DNA from: Zhongshania aquatica | GTDB lineage: Bacteria > Pseudomonadota > Gammaproteobacteria > Pseudomonadales > Spongiibacteraceae | Direction of reading: 5' to 3' | DNA length: 64,000 nt | Assembly: GCF_027257955.1 (NCBI RefSeq) | Contig: NZ_JANZNQ010000009.1 | Span: 1 to 64,000, forward strand | Shown: in pieces, positions 54,791 to 62,138 of the stretch | Layout: each line of letters begins with the position of its first letter | Numbering within the stretch: position 1 is the first letter of the stretch | Notes under the pieces: model-generated | What the model was told of the DNA's origin: nothing | Databases searched by the model: none | The model's input: only the letters and a program-made list of their open reading frames with translations | Translations under genes and position numbers: made by a program

Positions 54791-55843
54791 ATGACAGCAT
54801 CAAATTCTAAAAATTTTTCCGATCTTAGTGATTCCAGTTTCCTGATCCAGCTGGTCTATCCGGCCATGCAAAGTATGGGTTTGGATGTTGACCGCATCGT
54901 GAGTGAATGCAGGATTTCGCCTACCCTTTTACAGGATCGCAGTGCGCGCTTTCCTCATACCGCCCAATTGCAGTTTTGGCGAGTACTTGAAGAAGTCAGC
55001 GGTGATCAAAATATTGGTTTGCATTTGGCCGATGCGGTGCAAGTTTATCGCGGTCAGGTATTGGAATATTTGTTCCTCAGTAGTCCAAATTTTGGTGAGG
55101 GCTTAAAGCGTTCACAAAATTATCAGCGTTTAGTGACCGACGCGATGCAATTTGAATTGCAAACTGGCGAGCAGCAGTCGCGGATGGTGTTGGAATTTGC
55201 CGGTGACGATGATCCAAGCTTTCGGCATCGCAATGAATGTTTCGCGCGTTTCTTAATACGTTATTTTCAAGCGGTCACCGATGGTGCCTTTATTGCCGAT
55301 GCGGTGCATTTGACCCATTCGGCGGTAGGCGATGTTGCTGAATACGAAAAAGTATTTGGTTGCCCGGTTCATTTCAACAGCTCTGAATCGGCGCTTGTCT
55401 TTGCTACCTCTATTCTTGCAACACCTTCCACACATGCTGAACCCGATTTGCTAAAACTGCATGAAAAACTCGCCAGTAAGCAATTGGAGCGTTTATCGCG
55501 CCAAGACGTGGTCGGCGATGTTCGGCAAATTATTGCGGAGATGTTGGAGCTCGGGCAGCCCAGTCTTGAAAATGTCGCGGCACGCTTGAAGATGAACGAG
55601 CGAATTTTACGAGCGCGCTTAACCGAAGCTGGAACCAGTTTTAATCAAGTATTGGCAGACTATCGCTGCGTGCTGGCTAAGCGCTTGCTGGCTCGTACAG
55701 ATGAAAGTATTGCCGATGTGGTCTACCTAACTGGTTTTTCTGAACCCAGTACCTTTTACCGCGCGTTTAAACGCTGGACTGAACTTACTCCCATAGAATA
55801 TCGCCAGCAAAAGAAGGCGGCACAGGCCAGCGAAAGCGAATAA
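54791..55843 (+). CDS. AraC-family regulator with arabinose-binding-like domain (OruR/ArgR-type)
   Basis: 350 residues. The N-terminal half is the PF12625-type domain (AVQVYRGQVLEYLFLSSPNFGEGL). The C-terminal half has two helix-turn-helix motifs: LENVAARLKMNERILRARLTEAG and IADVVYLTGFSEPSTFYRAFKRWTELTPIEYR-like (about 300-332). The second is the classical AraC signature. It is divergent from the MaoC gene and probably controls it and nearby acyl-CoA genes. Confidence 0.93.
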   Translation: MTASNSKNFSDLSDSSFLIQLVYPAMQSMGLDVDRIVSECRISPTLLQDRSARFPHTAQLQFWRVLEEVSGDQNIGLHLADAVQVYRGQVLEYLFLSSPNFGEGLKRSQNYQRLVTDAMQFELQTGEQQSRMVLEFAGDDDPSFRHRNECFARFLIRYFQAVTDGAFIADAVHLTHSAVGDVAEYEKVFGCPVHFNSSESALVFATSILATPSTHAEPDLLKLHEKLASKQLERLSRQDVVGDVRQIIAEMLELGQPSLENVAARLKMNERILRARLTEAGTSFNQVLADYRCVLAKRLLARTDESIADVVYLTGFSEPSTFYRAFKRWTELTPIEYRQQKKAAQASESE

Positions 55844-55856
55844 TTAGTGTGCTGGC

Positions 55857-56756
55857 TTAGTTGTCGTTTCTAATTCGCAGAAAGCTCGCGAATCGCGGTA
55901 TGCCATTGCCGCTGAGGCCGTAATATTTGTAAGTGATCAGCGAGCCAATAGGCGGTGGATTATTGCGATCCGCATCTGAAAAACCACTGCCAATTTTGAA
56001 TCTCAGTCCCTCGCCGGTTTCCACCAAGATAGCGCCAAGCATCCCTGTATATTTCCCTTTGCCCTCGATGTGTTTGATCACCTTTGCCTCGGCATCTTGA
56101 TAGCGTTTTAGCTTCAGCAAATCATCGCTGCGGTTAGATCGGTAGGGTGCGCTGCCTAAATGTAGCATCAGGCCTTCGCCACCCTTGGCAATGACTGCGT
56201 CGAGGTACTGCATTAGCGATGCTTCGTCGCGAAACTTTTGTTGTTCAACCAAGATTACGTAAGGCGATGCGTTATTTGCAATGAGATTTCTAAGTGTCGC
56301 TAGGCGCTGATCGAACTCTCCCTGCGCCGTCGGTAAGTCGAACACCATAAAGCGTATCGCCTTCCACTCAGAGTCGACGGGCAGGTTTTTGCGCACGGCG
56401 CCAGAAAGTTCATCAAAGCGCTGCCGACCTAGCCACAATTCACCATCTAATGGCGTGCTGGGGAAATCCGCAATAAACCAATCTGGCGCGTGATAAATAT
56501 TTCCCAGTCGAGAAACTAATTGTTTACCGTTCCAATAAGCGCGAACACCATCAAACTTCTCGCTTACCCAATATTCTGTTAATGGAATATCCGGATGATA
56601 AATATTGGCCAACATCAGTGCTGGTGTTGGATTCGGATCTGCGAGGATGGCTTGTGGGGATGTACTAACTAATAAAAGTAAGAGCAGAAAAATGCTTTTT
56701 CTTTTTCTATTAGTCGAGGGGCTGAGGCATGCGTTGTGCAAGTCATAGCGGGGCAT
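55857..56756 (-). CDS. Exported ATP-dependent DNA ligase (LigE type)
   Basis: 299 residues. A Sec signal peptide (IFLLLLLLVSTSPQAILA) precedes a minimal adenylation domain with motif I SEKFDGVRAYW (catalytic Lys), DGELWLGR, VFDL, GGEGLMLH and LLKLKRYQDAEA, then an OB fold with FKIGSGFSDADR. No zinc finger or BRCT domain. This is the minimal periplasmic ligase class found in proteobacteria. The start at 56756 is set by a perfect AAGGAGG eight bases upstream. It is convergent with the AraC gene (13-bp gap). Confidence 0.93.
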   Translation of the reverse strand: MPRYDLHNACLSPSTNRKRKSIFLLLLLLVSTSPQAILADPNPTPALMLANIYHPDIPLTEYWVSEKFDGVRAYWNGKQLVSRLGNIYHAPDWFIADFPSTPLDGELWLGRQRFDELSGAVRKNLPVDSEWKAIRFMVFDLPTAQGEFDQRLATLRNLIANNASPYVILVEQQKFRDEASLMQYLDAVIAKGGEGLMLHLGSAPYRSNRSDDLLKLKRYQDAEAKVIKHIEGKGKYTGMLGAILVETGEGLRFKIGSGFSDADRNNPPPIGSLITYKYYGLSGNGIPRFASFLRIRNDN

Positions 56757-56820
56757 CGTGAATCCTCCTTGATTCAATGAGTGCCTAGTTATCATACATA
56801 GTCTTGCGCGGTGGCAGAAT

Positions 56821-56856
56821 AAAAAAAGCCCCGCCGATGTCGGCGAGGCTTTTTTA
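56821..56856. terminator. Bidirectional rho-independent terminator
   Basis: A run of seven A, then GCCCCGCCGA and its near-complement TCGGCGAGGC, then six T. The stem is GC-rich with one mismatch. It ends the HMwFabG transcript (minus strand) and could work both ways. Confidence 0.85.
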
Positions 56857-56879
56857 AGCGGATGATCTATAGGCTTGCG

Positions 56880-58265
56880 TTATGCGCCAAACCAAGACTG
56901 ACCGCATACTCTCACGGTATTACCACTCACGCCGCGCGACGCAGGGTTGCCAAAGAAGGAAATAGTCTCTGCCACATCCACCGGTAAACCACCTTGTGAT
57001 AGTGAGTTGAGGCGGCGACCAAACATACGTGTAAACAAGGGAATGGCAGCTGTCATGGCGGTTTCGATAAAGCCGGGGGCAACGGCGTTCACGGTGATGT
57101 TTTTCTTCGCCAACTCTTTTGATTGCGCCATGAAATCAACATAGCCAATTACACCAGCTTTAGACGCGGCGTAGTTGGTTTGTCCTCGTTGACCACCGAT
57201 ACCATTCATAGATGAAACGCCAATGATGCTGCCGCCTTCATTGATCGTGTTTGTTTTTAGTAGTTCTGCGGTAATGCGCTGCGCCGCTGCTAAGTTAATA
57301 TCCAACGTCATCTGCCACTGCTGCTCGCTCATATTAGCGATGGTTTTGTCGCGGGTAACACCGGCGTTGTGAACGATAATGTCTGCACCACCAAGCTCGC
57401 TGAGTGCTTTAGCAATAACAGCGGGTGCATCCGCGCTGGTAATGTCCGCAATAACAGCTTTGCCGTTTAGACGCGCCATTACTTTGCTTAGGTCAGCTTC
57501 CATTGGGGCAACATCAACACCCACTACGGTGGCGCCATCGCGAGCTAAGGTATCGGCGATAGCTTCGCCAATGCCACGTGATGCTCCCGTCACGAGGGCT
57601 ATTTTACCAGCTAGTGGTTTGTGCCAGTCCGCGACAGTGGCTGTGTCGGCAGCGCGTACTTTGATAACCTGTCCGCTGATATACGCTGATTTGGGTGACA
57701 GAATAAAGCGCAGACTACTATCGAGATTGGCTTCTGCGCCTTCTGCAACGGTAATGAGTTGCGCTGTTGCGCCTTTGGCGCCGACTTCTTTGGCAAGTGA
57801 ACGACTTAGACCTTCCAGCGCACGTTGGGTCGCGGCGGCTTCAGCGGTTTTGCATTGAAGGTGTGGACGGCCGATCACAATAATACGGCCGCTGCTTTTT
57901 AATTTGCGAATATTCGCATTAAAGAAACGGTAAGCTGATACCAGTTCAGTGCCATCGACAAAGCCACTGCCGTCAAAAATGAGTGCTTGGTAACGGTCGC
58001 TGGTAGCGTTGCTATCGGTTTTGTCGCAGAGCTGGGCAGCCGCGTCTGGGTTGTAGAAAACCTGTGCGTCGCTATCGCTTAGATTACTTTGAATGGCGTT
58101 GAGCAATTTTGCATTTTCACCCGCACCAACGAGTACGGCGCCTGCGAAATAGCTGTTTTGACTGGCATTATAGCGTTGTAAATCCGTTGCTACAGTAACC
58201 CCCATTGCGCCAAGCAGTTTTTTGCCTGCCGTCGAATTAATCAATTTTTCGATTCTATCGGTCAT
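56880..58265 (-). CDS. High-molecular-weight 3-oxoacyl-ACP/CoA reductase (FabG4-like)
   Basis: 461 residues, about twice a normal FabG. The N-terminal 200 residues are a flavodoxin-like, non-catalytic domain. The C-terminal half is an SDR: TGASRGIGEAIADTL, NAGVTRDKTIANM, the Ser in GVSSMNGIGG and YAASKAG. HMwFabG enzymes use NADH to reduce 3-ketoacyl-CoA of long chains. An upstream frame reaches 58412, but the ATG at 58265 with GGAG eight bases before it gives the family N-terminus. It is divergent from the thiolase (230-bp gap). Confidence 0.9.
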   Translation of the reverse strand: MTDRIEKLINSTAGKKLLGAMGVTVATDLQRYNASQNSYFAGAVLVGAGENAKLLNAIQSNLSDSDAQVFYNPDAAAQLCDKTDSNATSDRYQALIFDGSGFVDGTELVSAYRFFNANIRKLKSSGRIIVIGRPHLQCKTAEAAATQRALEGLSRSLAKEVGAKGATAQLITVAEGAEANLDSSLRFILSPKSAYISGQVIKVRAADTATVADWHKPLAGKIALVTGASRGIGEAIADTLARDGATVVGVDVAPMEADLSKVMARLNGKAVIADITSADAPAVIAKALSELGGADIIVHNAGVTRDKTIANMSEQQWQMTLDINLAAAQRITAELLKTNTINEGGSIIGVSSMNGIGGQRGQTNYAASKAGVIGYVDFMAQSKELAKKNITVNAVAPGFIETAMTAAIPLFTRMFGRRLNSLSQGGLPVDVAETISFFGNPASRGVSGNTVRVCGQSWFGA

Positions 58266-58495
58266 GCTTAGATCTCCGTGAGGGGTGTTAATGACTGTGA
58301 TTCGGTTTACATTACCAGTGTCTGGCTGCGGAAAGGGCATGTTTTCCTTTCTTCTATTGCTGCATTGTAGCTGCACCGCGCTAGAAGTTGATTGACAGTG
58401 CCGCCGTGTCACGCGGTCGATTCAGCCAATGTCGGCACACTCAGGCTTGTTAAACTGCGCCCACTTTACACTTTGTACGATTTTGAGGTTCGAAT

Positions 58496-59794
58496 ATGTC
58501 TCAGGCAATTAAACGCGTTGCGATCATTGGTGGTAACCGGATTCCGTTCACCCGGTCCAATACGGCCTATTTTGGCGTCAGCAATCAGTCAATGCTGACG
58601 GCCGCAATAGAAGGTTTGGTGCAGCGTTACAATCTGCAAGGTGAGCGTCTTGGCGACGTGGTTGCCGGTGCGGTAATGAAGCACAGCCGTGATTTTAATT
58701 TAACCCGTGAGTCGGTACTCGGCACGTCGCTTGACCCAAACACGCCGTGCTTCGACATTCAGCAAGCCTGCGGTACCGGACTGCAAGCAGTGAATATTAT
58801 TGCCAACCAGATTGCCCTTGGTCAAATTGAAGCAGGTATAGCAGGCGGTGTTGATACCACGTCTGACGCGCCAATCGGTGTAAGTGAGGGCTTACGTAAA
58901 ATACTGCTTCAGGTGAATAAAGCACGCTCTTTTGGCGATCGTGTTAAGCCATTTTTGCAATTGCGTCCCAAAGATGTGGGCGTATTGATTCCTGCAAATG
59001 CTGAGCCACGCACTCGTATGTCTATGGGGGAGCACACTGAAGTGACCGCAAAGGCATGGCAAATTCCTCGCGATCAGCAAGACGAGCTGGCTTGCGCTAG
59101 TCATAAAAATCTAGGTGCGGCCTATGATCGCGGATTCTTCGATGACCTGATTACGCCCTTTAACGGCGTGAGCAAGGACAATATTTTGCGTGCCGATACC
59201 ACCATCGAGAAGCTGGCTAGCTTAAAGCCCGCATTCGATAAAGAAAGCGGCAAAGGCACCTTAACGGCAGGTAACTCATCTACGTTGACTGACGGTGCTT
59301 CTGCAGTGCTGCTGGCGAGTGAAGAGTGGGCGAAAGAACATGGCTTGCCTGTTCGCGCTTATTTAACCATCGTCGAAACGGCAGCTGTAGACTTCTTCGG
59401 TAAAGATGGTGTGTCAGAAAAAGAAGGCCTATTACTTGCGCCAGCTTATGCTGTGCCGCGTATGTTAGAAAAAGCCGGTCTGACATTGCAAGATTTCGAC
59501 TATTACGAAATCCATGAAGCGTTTGCAGCACAGGTGTTAGCAACGCTGAAAGCCTGGGAAGATGAAGCTTTCTGCAAGGACAAATTAGGTCTTGATCGCC
59601 CATTGGGCAGTATTGATCTTACAAAGCTGAATGTGAACGGCAGCTCTTTGGCTACTGGTCATCCATTTGCGGCAACGGGCGGTCGAATCGTCGCTAGTTT
59701 GGCGAAAATGCTTGAAGAAAAAGGCAGCGGTCGCGGATTGATTTCAATTTGTGCGGCTGGTGGCCAGGGTATAACGGCGATTATTGAACGCTAA
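58496..59794 (+). CDS. Acetyl-CoA C-acyltransferase (FadI-like thiolase)
   Basis: 432 residues with all thiolase residues: nucleophile C92 in IQQACGTGLQA, H340 in YYEIHEAFAAQ and C419 in ISICAAGGQG. The length and MSQAIKRVAIIGGNRIPFTRS-type start (residues 1-21) are like FadI and related acetyl-CoA acetyltransferases. It splits or forms 3-ketoacyl-CoA. With the divergent HMwFabG and nearby MaoC hydratase it gives three of the beta-oxidation steps. Confidence 0.94.
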   Translation: MSQAIKRVAIIGGNRIPFTRSNTAYFGVSNQSMLTAAIEGLVQRYNLQGERLGDVVAGAVMKHSRDFNLTRESVLGTSLDPNTPCFDIQQACGTGLQAVNIIANQIALGQIEAGIAGGVDTTSDAPIGVSEGLRKILLQVNKARSFGDRVKPFLQLRPKDVGVLIPANAEPRTRMSMGEHTEVTAKAWQIPRDQQDELACASHKNLGAAYDRGFFDDLITPFNGVSKDNILRADTTIEKLASLKPAFDKESGKGTLTAGNSSTLTDGASAVLLASEEWAKEHGLPVRAYLTIVETAAVDFFGKDGVSEKEGLLLAPAYAVPRMLEKAGLTLQDFDYYEIHEAFAAQVLATLKAWEDEAFCKDKLGLDRPLGSIDLTKLNVNGSSLATGHPFAATGGRIVASLAKMLEEKGSGRGLISICAAGGQGITAIIER

Positions 59795-59819
59795 AATTAT
59801 CCTTGAGTCCTTTTTATAG

Positions 59820-59854
59820 AAAAGGCCCGAGCTCGCGCTTAGGGCCTTTTTATT
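59820..59854 (+). terminator. Rho-independent terminator
   Basis: AAAAGGCCC (59820-59828) and GGGCCTTTT (59842-59850) pair perfectly over a 13-base loop, continued by TATT. It is 25 bp after the thiolase stop and symmetrical enough to serve the convergent Kazal-like gene as well. Confidence 0.85.
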
Positions 59855-59871
59855 GTCTGCGATTTACCGCC

Positions 59872-60213
59872 TTATTTTCCGTAGCTAGCGCAATCACCTA
59901 GTTCAAAGCCAATCACTTTCTCATCGGCACAGGCTTCGCAGCCATTGCTATAGGTTTTGTGCTTTTCTGAGGGGCATGGAGCGGTGACGCAGCGTATACC
60001 CGTATCAACATGGCCACAAACGGGGCGGTATTCACGGGTACACATTTGAGATCTTGGCGATTGGCATTGGGTGAAACCAGATTGCATTCCCGGTGGTGTT
60101 GGATCTTCTTTTGGTGTGGTTGAACAGGCGCTCATCACGAGGAGTGCCGCTGTCGCGATACTAAGTCGAAAAGAGTGCTTGGTTTGAAAACTGCGTCCTT
60201 TCAGTAAATTCAT
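59872..60213 (-). CDS. Lipoprotein with Kazal-like domain
   Basis: 113 residues. Signal peptide with lipobox MSACS (LSIATAALLVMSAC), then a Cys-rich domain: MCTREYRPVCGHVDTGIRCV, KTYSNGCEACADEKV and GDC. The CxxxYxPVC and TYxNxCEA segments are hallmarks of Kazal/follistatin-type serine protease inhibitors, here with an inserted Cys pair. It is probably anchored in the cell envelope. Its target, if any, is unknown. The frame extends upstream to 60300, but the ATG at 60213 gives a proper signal peptide. Confidence 0.8.
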   Translation of the reverse strand: MNLLKGRSFQTKHSFRLSIATAALLVMSACSTTPKEDPTPPGMQSGFTQCQSPRSQMCTREYRPVCGHVDTGIRCVTAPCPSEKHKTYSNGCEACADEKVIGFELGDCASYGK

Positions 60214-60343
60214 GCTGTACCCCAGATAATCAGTGCAGATCGCATTTTGTGGCCTCAGCTTAACCATGCCGGGCGGCATACTCAAGGCTGATTTGTGCAA
60301 GTAGTGAACTCGTGCTTGATTGGTTTGTCATAGTTATCGACTA

Positions 60344-60378
60344 TTAATTTTATTTAAAATTAATATTTTAGGTATGAT
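60344..60378 (+). promoter_or_regulatory. AT-rich palindrome and -10 element upstream of dps
   Basis: TTAATTTTA (60344-60352) and TAAAATTAA (60355-60363) form a perfect inverted repeat with a 2-base centre. TATGAT at 60373-60378 could be the -10 of the dps promoter; the palindrome then lies over the -35 region. dps genes are controlled by OxyR, sigma-S, IHF or Fur-type regulators elsewhere; which one here is unclear. Confidence 0.4.
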
Positions 60379-60456
60379 GAATTTCTTGCTACGCTATTTT
60401 TCAAGATCAAAGTACATAGCGCATAGCAATTTAAAACCACCAAAGGGAGAATATGA

Positions 60457-60927
60457 ATGAAAGCAATTGATATTGGTATCAATGAAGCGAATCGAGAACA
60501 GATTGCCGGTGGATTAAAGGTCTTGCTGGCGGACTCTTACACGCTTTATCTGCAAACGCATAATTTCCATTGGAATGTTACTGGTCCGCGTTTTCGCGAT
60601 CTCCACCTGATGTTTGAAGAGCATTACACCGAGTTGGCGCTCGCGGTAGATGATATTGCTGAGCGCATTAGAACTTTAGACGTCGCTGCCCCAGGTACTT
60701 ACAAAGAGTTTTCTCGCTTAAGTTCAATTGAAGAGACTGACGGCGTACCCGATGCTGAGTCTATGGTAGACATTCTGACTAAGGGGCACGAACAAGTCGT
60801 TAAAAGCTGTCGTTCAGTATTGAAGTTAGCGCAAGACGGCGATGATGAATCGACCGCGTCGCTGGTATCAGACAGGATGAGAATTCACGAGAAAACCGCG
60901 TGGATGTTGCGGGCGATTAATAAATAG
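60457..60927 (+). CDS. dps: Dps-family ferritin-like DNA-protection protein
   Basis: 156 residues. [31 protein letters not shown] (about 30-60) holds the inter-subunit ferroxidase His, Asp and Glu. [13 protein letters not shown] continues the core. It forms a 12-subunit shell that oxidises and stores iron and protects DNA. The N-terminal tail is short and not Lys-rich, so DNA binding is uncertain. AAGGGAG lies seven bases before the ATG. Confidence 0.94.
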   Translation: MKAIDIGINEANREQIAGGLKVLLADSYTLYLQTHNFHWNVTGPRFRDLHLMFEEHYTELALAVDDIAERIRTLDVAAPGTYKEFSRLSSIEETDGVPDAESMVDILTKGHEQVVKSCRSVLKLAQDGDDESTASLVSDRMRIHEKTAWMLRAINK

Positions 60928-61104
60928 TAGTTTCTGTCTATTTGGTGGCGTCTACTCTGGTGCCGCCAAGTTTTCCTTTTTAGTCTTTTGAAGTCTAGCC
61001 CCCACCTTTTCAACCGTCATTTGTAACCTTATGCGATGTTGCGCGTCTCTTTGTCAGTAGGCGTCTGTGTGCGCCAATTTCTGATGAGCAGATTGGGTGA
61101 TGGT

Positions 61105-61878
61105 ATGAAAATTGGACGGGGTATTTTCTTTGTAACCTTATTTATAAGCATTTTGCTCGGTCTTCCGGCCCATGCTTTAGAATTACGTAGTGAGAAAGAC
61201 GCTACGACCATCATTGAATTGTATACCTCAGAAGGCTGCAGCAGCTGTCCTAGCGCCGATGCATGGTTATCATCCTTGGCTAATGACCCCGCTATTTTCT
61301 CCCGCTTCATCCCTTTGGCTTTTCATGTCGACTACTGGAATCAGCTGGGTTGGCAAGATCGATTTTCAACTTCAATGAATTCACATCGGCAGCGTGAGTT
61401 GAGTCGTGTTGGTGTCTTGTCGCAGGTCTACACACCGGGGTTTGTCATTAATAACCGAGAATGGCGAGGCTGGTTTACCCGGGGCCGCAGCGTGACAGCG
61501 GACAAATTGCCGCAAAGTGAAAAACAGGTCGGTACTTTAACGGCCCAATGGCCTGATAATACACAGTCCCTATCGTTCAGCTACACGCCAAACATAGGAG
61601 ATGTTAAGGATCTGCAGTTGCACGTAGCTATCGTCGGCATGGGGCTGAAAACCAATGTGCGACGCGGCGAAAATAGAGGTCGTGTTCTGCGTCATGATTT
61701 TGTGGTCTTGTCCTATACCCAGTATCCCTTTGGTTCAAGTAAGTCAGGCCAAACCATACGTAAATCTATTGCCGAGCCGAAAATTCCCGACGAAGGCCAA
61801 AGTAGGTCGGCATTGGTGGTGTGGGTATCTGAGAGTAGCTCCCCGGAAATCATTCAGGCGGTCGCAGGGTATTTATAG
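61105..61878 (+). CDS. DUF1223 thioredoxin-like exported protein
   Basis: 257 residues: signal peptide (FFVTLFISILLGLPAHA), then the DUF1223 thioredoxin-like fold with the CxxC-type ELYTSEGCSSCPSADAWL, and AFHVDYWNQLGWQDRFS. The family is periplasmic and of unknown substrate. The frame opens at 61036 and has an ATG at 61084; the ATG at 61105 (MKIGRGIFF) gives a compact signal peptide. A 260-bp gap with a weak hairpin (GTGCCA/TGGCAC at 61910-61931) follows. Confidence 0.85.
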   Translation: MKIGRGIFFVTLFISILLGLPAHALELRSEKDATTIIELYTSEGCSSCPSADAWLSSLANDPAIFSRFIPLAFHVDYWNQLGWQDRFSTSMNSHRQRELSRVGVLSQVYTPGFVINNREWRGWFTRGRSVTADKLPQSEKQVGTLTAQWPDNTQSLSFSYTPNIGDVKDLQLHVAIVGMGLKTNVRRGENRGRVLRHDFVVLSYTQYPFGSSKSGQTIRKSIAEPKIPDEGQSRSALVVWVSESSSPEIIQAVAGYL

Positions 61879-62138
61879 GCGTATTAATCTTCGCATTTTG
61901 TGCAGTCCCGTGCCAAAGTCTCAGCTGGCACTTAAAATATCGATAATATTGTGATCTCCTTTATTTTGATAAGTTGAAAAATCCATGTCGTGGCGGTCGG
62001 TGGTGAAATTTGCACTGCGCTTATTTAGCGTAATATAGCGACTATCGTGATCCATTATGTTTTTGTCGAAGTAATGTAATAGATGTGATTCGATTTGTGA
62101 TCATATATCCGGTAGTTGAGCGCAATTAAGAGGTCGTG

